Assembly: GCA_964459065.1 (NCBI GenBank)
Contig: CAYWMN010000046.1
Location: forward strand, 1 to 20,191
Length of the DNA stretch: 20,191 nt
Reading direction: 5' to 3'
DNA from: JAMCXS01 sp964459065
Lineage (GTDB): Bacteria; Acidobacteriota; Terriglobia; UBA7540
Shown: one piece after another, positions 15,221 through 20,191 of the stretch
Layout of the letters: the number at the start of each line of letters is the position of its first letter
Position numbering within the stretch: the first letter of the stretch is position 1
Made by a program: the position numbers and the translations under genes
The notes under the pieces: generated by a model
Seen by the model: only the letters and a program-made list of their open reading frames with translations
Database searches by the model: none
Told to the model about the DNA's origin: nothing

Positions 15221-15820
15221 ATGAAGGAATATACGCCCCCGTTGGCGCGCCTTATTGATGAACTCAAGCACTTGCCGGGGATCGGACAAAAGTCCGCCCA
15301 GCGCATCGCTTTCCACCTGGAACGCGCTCCCCGCGAGGATGTTCAACGGCTTGCGGAAGCCCTTTTGGACGCCAAGGACAAGATCCGGCTCTGCAGCCTC
15401 TGCAACAATCTGACGGAAGCCGATCCGTGCGAATACTGTACGGATCCCCGGCGCGATTCTGAAGTCATCTGCGTGGTGGAGACTCCCTACAACGTGGTCT
15501 CGGTTGAAAAGTCGCGGGAGTTCCGCGGGCGGTATCACGTCCTGCATGGCGCTCTCGCGCCGCTGCAAGGCATCGGCCCCGAACAGCTTAAGTTGCGCAA
15601 TTTGATGGAGAGGCTGAATGACGGCAAAGTTCGGGAGCTGATTGTTGCAACCAGCCCCACAGTGGAAGGCGAAGCGACGGCCGTCTATCTGGCCAAACTG
15701 GTCAAGCCCCTGGGCGTAACAGTCAGCCGGATCGCGATGGGCATTCCCGTGGGCTCAGACCTTGAATTCGCCGATGAAGTCACCATGCTTCGCGCTCTTG
15801 AAGGCCGCCGCGAGATGTAA
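15221..15820 (+). CDS. recR: Recombination mediator RecR
   Basis: RecR works with RecO and RecF to load RecA at single-strand gaps. The 199-residue length is typical. It has an N-terminal helix-hairpin-helix (about 10-40; LKHLPGIGQKSAQRIAFHL), a zinc finger with Cys58, 61, 70 and 73, and a Toprim domain (about 81-175; VICVVETPYNV at its start, then the HVLHGALAPL and ATSPTVEGEATAVYLA segments). It follows ybaB after 35 nt and ends the operon. The 103-nt convergent gap to korB contains only a weak hairpin (GCTGC 15896-15900 with GCAGC 15909-15913). Confidence 0.95.
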   Translation: MKEYTPPLARLIDELKHLPGIGQKSAQRIAFHLERAPREDVQRLAEALLDAKDKIRLCSLCNNLTEADPCEYCTDPRRDSEVICVVETPYNVVSVEKSREFRGRYHVLHGALAPLQGIGPEQLKLRNLMERLNDGKVRELIVATSPTVEGEATAVYLAKLVKPLGVTVSRIAMGIPVGSDLEFADEVTMLRALEGRREM

Positions 15821-15923
15821 GGCCGGCGACGAGGCGAAACTCCATAACATCAGATGGGCATTCCCCACGCTCGAATCCGGACGCGCGGAGGGACCGCTGC
15901 GGGAAACAGCAGCCGCCGGTTCT

Positions 15924-16970
15924 CTATTGCAGATCTTTCATGACCTCATCGAGGACTTCCCTGGGCGGTCGGACCGTCGGCGCAGAGAGGGTGGCCAGGG
16001 GATCATCAGAGATGTTCAGTAACTCGATAAAGTTGGGACGCTCCGAATCGACGTAGAACAGGCCCGTCACAATTTCACCTTTGTCGTGAGCCTCGTTCAG
16101 CAGCCGGACCGCCTCCGTCTTGTTGGTGGGATCGTAATTCTCCTCAAGCTTTTTTAAAATCAGGTGCGAACCATCGTGGAGGGTGATCTCCGTCGTTGTG
16201 CCGGGATCGTAATCCACAGCGATATCCTCAAAATACGGAACGAAGCTCATCTCGGCGAGCGGTTCGTCATGGTCCCTCACGTAACTGTAGCTCTTGGTCG
16301 AGCCTTCGTGATCGTTAAAGGTGACACAAGGGGAAATGACATCCAGCATCACCGTTCCGCGATGGCTGAGCGCAGCTTTCAGCAAGGCTGAAAGCTGCTT
16401 CTTATCACCGGAAAACGACCGGCCCACGTAAGTCGCTCCCAGCATAATCGCCAAAGCACAGGTATCGATAGGCGGCAGATCATTGACCACTCCCGTCTTC
16501 AACTTTGAGCCGATGTCCGCCGTGGCGGAAAACTGGCCTTTCGTCAGCCCGTAGCAGCCGTTGTCCTCGATGATGTATATCAACGGAAGATTCCGCCGCA
16601 TCAGGTGGACGAACTGCCCCATGCCGATTGAGGCTGTATCCCCATCACCGCTCACTCCAATGGCAATCAGGTTCCGGTTGGCCAGCATGGTGCCGGTGGC
16701 AATCGAGGGTAAACGCCCGTGGACGGAATTGAATCCGTGCGAGCTTCCCAAAAAGTAGGCGGGACTCTTGGACGAGCAGCCGATGCCCGAGAGCTTGGCG
16801 ATCCGATGAGGCTCGACGCCCATTTCATAGCACGCCTCGATGATGCGCTCGGAAATGGCGTTGTGGCCGCAGCCCGCGCAGAGCGTGCTTCGCTTTCCCT
16901 TATAATCGGCAGGTTCAAGCCCGATGCGGTTTACTTTTCGAGGCGGAGGAGTCGCAGTTGTGCTTGCCAT
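15924..16970 (-). CDS. korB: 2-oxoacid:ferredoxin oxidoreductase beta subunit (KorB-type)
   Basis: The beta subunit binds thiamine diphosphate and an Fe-S cluster and, with KorA, decarboxylates a 2-oxoacid to acyl-CoA with reduction of ferredoxin. From ATG 16970 it is 348 residues. LCAGCGH gives Cys31 and Cys34, IGCSS gives Cys65 and ISPCVTF gives Cys215, the four expected cluster ligands. The TPP motif runs from GDGD (108-111) to EDNGCYGLTKGQ (135-146). The start 1 nt after the korA stop is preferred over an upstream ATG (16997) that would overlap korA. 2-oxoglutarate is the likeliest substrate, but pyruvate or branched-chain oxoacids are possible. Confidence 0.9.
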   Translation of the reverse strand: MASTTATPPPRKVNRIGLEPADYKGKRSTLCAGCGHNAISERIIEACYEMGVEPHRIAKLSGIGCSSKSPAYFLGSSHGFNSVHGRLPSIATGTMLANRNLIAIGVSGDGDTASIGMGQFVHLMRRNLPLIYIIEDNGCYGLTKGQFSATADIGSKLKTGVVNDLPPIDTCALAIMLGATYVGRSFSGDKKQLSALLKAALSHRGTVMLDVISPCVTFNDHEGSTKSYSYVRDHDEPLAEMSFVPYFEDIAVDYDPGTTTEITLHDGSHLILKKLEENYDPTNKTEAVRLLNEAHDKGEIVTGLFYVDSERPNFIELLNISDDPLATLSAPTVRPPREVLDEVMKDLQ

Positions 16971-16971
16971 T

Positions 16972-18816
16972 TTATTTCTTGGTCTCCTGGGAAACAATTT
17001 CGTCGGTTACAGTCCGCGCGTCAATCGGGATGCCTTGATAGTGGCGGACGCTTCGGAGCTTCTTGACTTCGTCGGCGCCGACTTCCATCCGCAGCAGTTC
17101 AAACATCTGGCCGTCGCGGTTCTGTTCCACAACATAAATTCGCTGATGGCGCCGGATAAAATCAAAGACCTGCTTTGAAAACGGGAAGGCCCGGAGGCGG
17201 CAATAGCCAGCCTTGAGATCGTGTTCCTGCTTGAGCTGATCGAGGGACTCGACCATGGCCCAGTGGGTCGTCCCATAGGCGATCACGCCAATCTCGGCGC
17301 CGTCTGCCTCCTCAATTACAGGCGCCGGCACCCGCTCTCGAGCCGTTTCAAACTTGCGGCTCAGCCGGTCCACATTCTTCACGTAGTCTTCCGGGCGCTC
17401 GCTATAAACGGCCTGTTCATTGTGGCCGCTGCCGCGCGCAAAGTAAGCGGCCTTGGGATGATTGGTTCCCGGAAGGGTGCGATAGCCAATGCCGTCGCCG
17501 TCCACGTCACGGTACCGCCCAAAGCCACCCAGCCGCTCCAGGTCTTCGGCGCTGAGCACCTTGCCCCGATTCATAGGCTTTTCCGGATAAGGAAAGGGAT
17601 CGGACATCCAATTGTTCATGCCCAGGTCAAGATCACTCATCACGAAGACGGGCGTCTGGAATTCCTCCGCCAGGTCAAAGGCCTCAACCGCCATGCTGAA
17701 GCATTCTTCCACCGAGGACGGAATCAACATCAAGTGTTTTGTGTCGCCATGGGAAAGGAAGGCGTTCTTCAGGATGTCGCCCTGCGCGGTTCGAGTCGGA
17801 AGCCCGGTTGAAGGGCCAACGCGCTGAACGTCAAAGATCACCGCCGGGACCTCCGTATAGTAGCCAAGCCCCACAAATTCCGCCATGAGAGAAATGCCCG
17901 GGCCGGAAGTGGCCGTCATGGACCGGGCGCCGGCCCAGCCCGCGCCAATGGCCATGCCAATCGCGGCCAACTCGTCCTCCGCCTGCACGATAGCGAAAGT
18001 CGCCTTGCCGGTTTCCGGGTCAATCCGAAAGCGCTTCAGATATTCGGTCAGCGACTCCGCCACGGAAGAGGAGGGCGTGATCGGATACCAGGTGCACACG
18101 GTCACACCGGCAAACATCGCGCCCAGCGCCGTCGCCGAGTTGCCGTCAATAATAATCTTCCCGCGCGTCAAGTCCATGGGCTGCAGATAGAACCGGCCCC
18201 GCTTGGGAAGATTCTTTTCCGTGTACTCGTAGCCCGCCCGCGCCGCATTGAAGTTCAGGTCAACGGCGCTGGGCTTCTTTCTGAACTGCCGCTGCAGGGA
18301 CTTCCTAACTTCTTCCATCGGAATGCCCAGCAATCTCGCCAGGACGCCGTCGTACACCATATTCCGCACAAGCTTCCGCAACTTGGCGTTCGAACAGATC
18401 GGTGTGACCAGGCTGTCAAAAGGCACCGGATAGAAAATCAGATCGTCGCGGAGGCGCTGAAGGTCAAGCTTTTCATCATAAACAACGCTCGCCCCGGAAC
18501 CCAACGAGTTCACATCTTCCTCGGCGGTTTCCGGATTCATCGCAACGAGAAAATCGATCTCCTTGCGCCGGGCGATATAACCATGCTTGGAGGCGCGAAT
18601 TGTGAACCAGGTCGGCAGGCCGGCAATGTTGGAGGGAAACAGGTTTTTGCCGGAAACCGGAATTCCCATCTGGAAAATCGATCTCAGCAAAACCGTGTTG
18701 GCGGATTGGCTGCCAGAGCCGTTGACCGTGGCAACCTGGATGCTGAGATCATTAACAATCTTTTCTTCTGGCTGGGGGTCATGTACTTGTTTTAAAGCGA
18801 CATCCGTTGTTCCCAT
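16972..18816 (-). CDS. korA: 2-oxoacid:ferredoxin oxidoreductase alpha subunit, fused gamma-alpha (KorA-type)
   Basis: The 614-residue protein fuses the gamma domain (about 25-195; VNGSGSQSANTVLLRSIF, GIPVSGKNLFPSNIAGLPTW) to the alpha domain (about 215-610). The alpha part has the pyrimidine-binding and substrate motif CTWYPITPSSSVAE (241-254), QAEDELAAIGMAIGAGWAGA (278-297) and TATSGPGISLM (301-311). The fusion is common in two-subunit KorAB enzymes. No ferredoxin-type delta subunit or ferredoxin gene lies nearby, so electrons must go to a ferredoxin encoded elsewhere. GAGGA lies 6 nt before ATG 18816. korB follows after 1 nt, so the two form an operon. A role in a ferredoxin-dependent TCA cycle step is inferred. 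Confidence 0.92.
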   Translation of the reverse strand: MGTTDVALKQVHDPQPEEKIVNDLSIQVATVNGSGSQSANTVLLRSIFQMGIPVSGKNLFPSNIAGLPTWFTIRASKHGYIARRKEIDFLVAMNPETAEEDVNSLGSGASVVYDEKLDLQRLRDDLIFYPVPFDSLVTPICSNAKLRKLVRNMVYDGVLARLLGIPMEEVRKSLQRQFRKKPSAVDLNFNAARAGYEYTEKNLPKRGRFYLQPMDLTRGKIIIDGNSATALGAMFAGVTVCTWYPITPSSSVAESLTEYLKRFRIDPETGKATFAIVQAEDELAAIGMAIGAGWAGARSMTATSGPGISLMAEFVGLGYYTEVPAVIFDVQRVGPSTGLPTRTAQGDILKNAFLSHGDTKHLMLIPSSVEECFSMAVEAFDLAEEFQTPVFVMSDLDLGMNNWMSDPFPYPEKPMNRGKVLSAEDLERLGGFGRYRDVDGDGIGYRTLPGTNHPKAAYFARGSGHNEQAVYSERPEDYVKNVDRLSRKFETARERVPAPVIEEADGAEIGVIAYGTTHWAMVESLDQLKQEHDLKAGYCRLRAFPFSKQVFDFIRRHQRIYVVEQNRDGQMFELLRMEVGADEVKKLRSVRHYQGIPIDARTVTDEIVSQETKK

Positions 18817-19277
18817 AAGAGTCCTCGAAACGAATTATTGCCTGTGATATTAACTCCTGTCCGCATCTTTTTCCATGGCTTTTGAGAGGATCCTGTTGGC
18901 GGCGCTTCATCCTTAGATTTGGGTCAGGGTTCCTGGAAAAAGGTGAGGGGTCTTTGCAGTGTACCCACCGAGCTTCCGGCCAGCGCTACCCACTGAATAC
19001 GTATACGAGCCATCAGAGCTAGTATAGCAGAATTATCGTTCACAGGAGCCATTCCGGCGCTTCAAAATCCAAAAAAAAGCTGCGGAGGGCTTGGTGTTGA
19101 GAGTAGATGTTCCGCCTCTCAGCATGCCATCCTTGCGCCTGAGACGGCCCGCGTTCAACGGGGCCGAGAAGCCGCTGGACCTCGCCCCCGGGCCGCAACT
19201 CGCTGGAGAAGCGCCAAATCATGTTACGATCAGTGATGCTGGCACAGGTTGGAATGCTCAAAGTCTGAGGCTCAACA
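18817..19277. other. 461-bp intergenic region between korA and the OsmC gene
   Basis: The region separates divergent genes. I see no convincing gene, RNA or strong promoter. A TAATAT on the minus strand (within about 18847-18855) could serve korA, and a palindromic ATACGTAT occurs near 18997-19004. A 13-codon frame starting at 18876 is too short to call. Confidence 0.4.
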
Positions 19278-19736
19278 ATGGAAATTAAGAAAGGTTCCAA
19301 GATCTTCAAATTCGAGAGCGATATTCGCTGGACCCAAGCACGGGAGTGCACGATTTTCGGCGAAGGCAAGCCGGACCTGGCTGTTTCCAGCCCGCCGGAG
19401 TTCAAAGGCACACCCGGCCTTTGGTCTCCCGAAGACATGTTCGTGGCATCCGTCAACGTGTGCCTCTTGATGACGTTTCTCGCGTATTCTCGCCACAAAA
19501 ATTTGGAATTAGTGGGGTATGAGTGCCCGGTCGAAGGCGCTCTGGAATATTCCGATGGGAAATACCGCTTTACAGAAATCACCCTTCACCCACGGCTAAC
19601 CCTGAAATCCCAGGAAGAAGTTGAGCGGGCCCGTACAATTCTGATGGACGCTCATAGCAACTGTCTGATTAGCAATTCTATTGTGGCTGAGGTAAAAATG
19701 TTTCCCGACTTCGAAATCGCCTCCTCAACAACCTGA
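19278..19736 (+). CDS. OsmC/Ohr-family protein
   Basis: The 152-residue protein has the OsmC plan: an N-terminal beta sheet (about 8-40), a central helix with the first redox cysteine in SVNVCLLMTF (Cys62), a beta hairpin (about 75-108), and the second cysteine in HSNCLISNS (Cys129). These two cysteines form the peroxidatic pair that reduces organic hydroperoxides. The PGLWSPEDMFVASV stretch (46-59) carries the conserved Glu52 before the first Cys. This points to the general OsmC group rather than to Ohr in the strict sense. GAGG lies 7 nt before the ATG. It stands alone, with no MarR-type regulator next to it. Confidence 0.88.
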   Translation: MEIKKGSKIFKFESDIRWTQARECTIFGEGKPDLAVSSPPEFKGTPGLWSPEDMFVASVNVCLLMTFLAYSRHKNLELVGYECPVEGALEYSDGKYRFTEITLHPRLTLKSQEEVERARTILMDAHSNCLISNSIVAEVKMFPDFEIASSTT

Positions 19737-19808
19737 TGGAGCGACGCGGCTCTTGATCCACCCGGCGACACGACTGAGGGTTGAGAGCAGCCCAAATCAC
19801 AGAGTATA

Positions 19809-19836
19809 CGGGAGTTTCCTAATCAGCAAACTCCCG
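19809..19836. terminator. Perfect 9-bp hairpin downstream of the OsmC gene
   Basis: CGGGAGTTT (19809-19817) pairs perfectly with AAACTCCCG (19828-19836) around a 10-nt loop, 73 nt after the OsmC stop. No T-run follows on either strand, so it may be a Rho-linked or mRNA-stabilising stem rather than a standard intrinsic terminator. Confidence 0.4.
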
Positions 19837-19930
19837 GTTAAGAATGATCTGCCGCGGGCAAACACCGTGGCGGAACCCTTCTTAAATCTTAGTCAATTCG
19901 GATTTCGGCGCTGACGCTTTGCCAGGCCTT

Positions 19931-19952
19931 CCCCACAGGCTTATTTGCGGGG
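19931..19952 (-). terminator. Hairpin downstream of the right-edge minus-strand gene
   Basis: In the minus-strand RNA the arms CCCCGCA and UGUGGGG pair over 7 bp with one G-U wobble around an 8-nt loop. On the plus strand the same position is an A-C mismatch, so the stem belongs to the minus transcript. It lies about 30 nt after the stop at 19982. No U-run follows. Confidence 0.3.
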
Positions 19953-19981
19953 TGAGTCGTTCTTGATGGTCTGCCCGATCA

Positions 19982-20191
19982 TCAACAGGCACCGCCCGCC
20001 CCTTTGGGTTTGCGTTGACGAGCCCGTTGGGGAAGGCATGACTGAAGCGCTCGTTTCGGGCGGCACACCGCGGCCTCCAAGGACGCGCGTCTTGCCGGCT
20101 GCCCGGCCAGTTCCAGCAACAACTGGGAAAGCCGCTCCGAGTCGTGCCGGGCAACGCCGTCATCAGCCAGAAGCAGAGGCGCAAGCACCGG
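19982..20191 (-). CDS. C-terminal end of an unidentified protein (cut by right edge)
   Basis: An open frame enters from the right edge and stops at 19982, giving 69 residues. It begins with a hydrophobic piece (VLAPLLLADDGVARHDSER), continues with a helix LSQLLLELAGQPARRASLEA and ends in a basic tail rich in Arg, Lys, Gln and Pro. The helix with an L-x-x-x-L-x-x-P-x-R-R-x-x-L pattern is the sort seen at the C-terminus of GT-B glycosyltransferases (MurG- or WaaA-like), but the match is too weak to name. A competing minus-strand frame (19882-20184) has Trp/Arg/Cys-rich, unconvincing composition. Confidence 0.35.
   Translation of the reverse strand, partial: PVLAPLLLADDGVARHDSERLSQLLLELAGQPARRASLEAAVCRPKRALQSCLPQRARQRKPKGAGGAC

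Noticed and set aside
18876..18917. 13-codon frame resembling the first residues of a universal stress protein
   Set aside because: It stops after 13 codons, has no ribosome-binding site, and the following bases do not continue the family in any frame.
19040..19582. 180-codon minus-strand frame over the OsmC gene
   Set aside because: It is antisense to a gene with both OsmC cysteine motifs and has no recognisable domain or ribosome-binding site.

Overview
The window looks like chromosomal DNA of a free-living Gram-negative bacterium, most likely an acidobacterium from soil. This is inferred from gene content and style, not from any search. The pointers are exported plant-polymer glycosidases, one with a Tat signal; a cytochrome c maturation (ccm, System I) operon with unusual CcmE and CcmH motifs; a fused gamma-alpha 2-oxoacid:ferredoxin oxidoreductase; and a Ser/Pro-rich glycine-zipper lipoprotein. 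No insertion sequence, phage gene, tRNA, rRNA or CRISPR array was seen.

Layout. Positions 1-4142 (minus strand) hold two exported glycoside hydrolases: a clan GH-A (GH39-like) enzyme cut by the left edge, and a Tat-exported GH2 beta-galactosidase-type enzyme. A 485-bp divergent region (4143-4627) carries a TATAAT box facing GH2, a perfect CRP-type palindrome, and a leader with two nested inverted-repeat modules. Positions 4628-11792 (plus strand) are a tight ccm operon in the order ccmE, ccmF, ccmH, a CcmI-like zinc-ribbon protein, an exported/membrane carboxypeptidase-regulatory-like protein, ccmA, ccmB, ccmC, ccmD. The 56-codon ccmD is too short for usual ORF cut-offs. A minus-strand lipoprotein gene (11879-12622) converges on ccmD.

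Positions 12864-15820 carry the informational cluster ffs (small SRP RNA), dnaX, ybaB, recR. A G-quadruplex-like tract and a C-rich counterpart lie between ffs and dnaX. Positions 15924-18816 (minus strand) encode KorA (fused gamma-alpha) and KorB. Next come a largely empty 461-bp gap, an OsmC-family gene (19278-19736), a hairpin-bearing gap, and the tail of an unidentified minus-strand gene running off the right edge.

How the genes work together. CcmABCD load heme onto CcmE, CcmF with CcmH attaches it to apocytochromes, and the two extra proteins sit where CcmI (and often CcmG) would be expected. CcmE has a Cys in place of the heme-binding His (CXXXY). CcmH has a five-cysteine CxCxC-type motif instead of CXXC. 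The two extra proteins share one CcmI-like helical segment. This variant maturation module is the most interesting part of the window.
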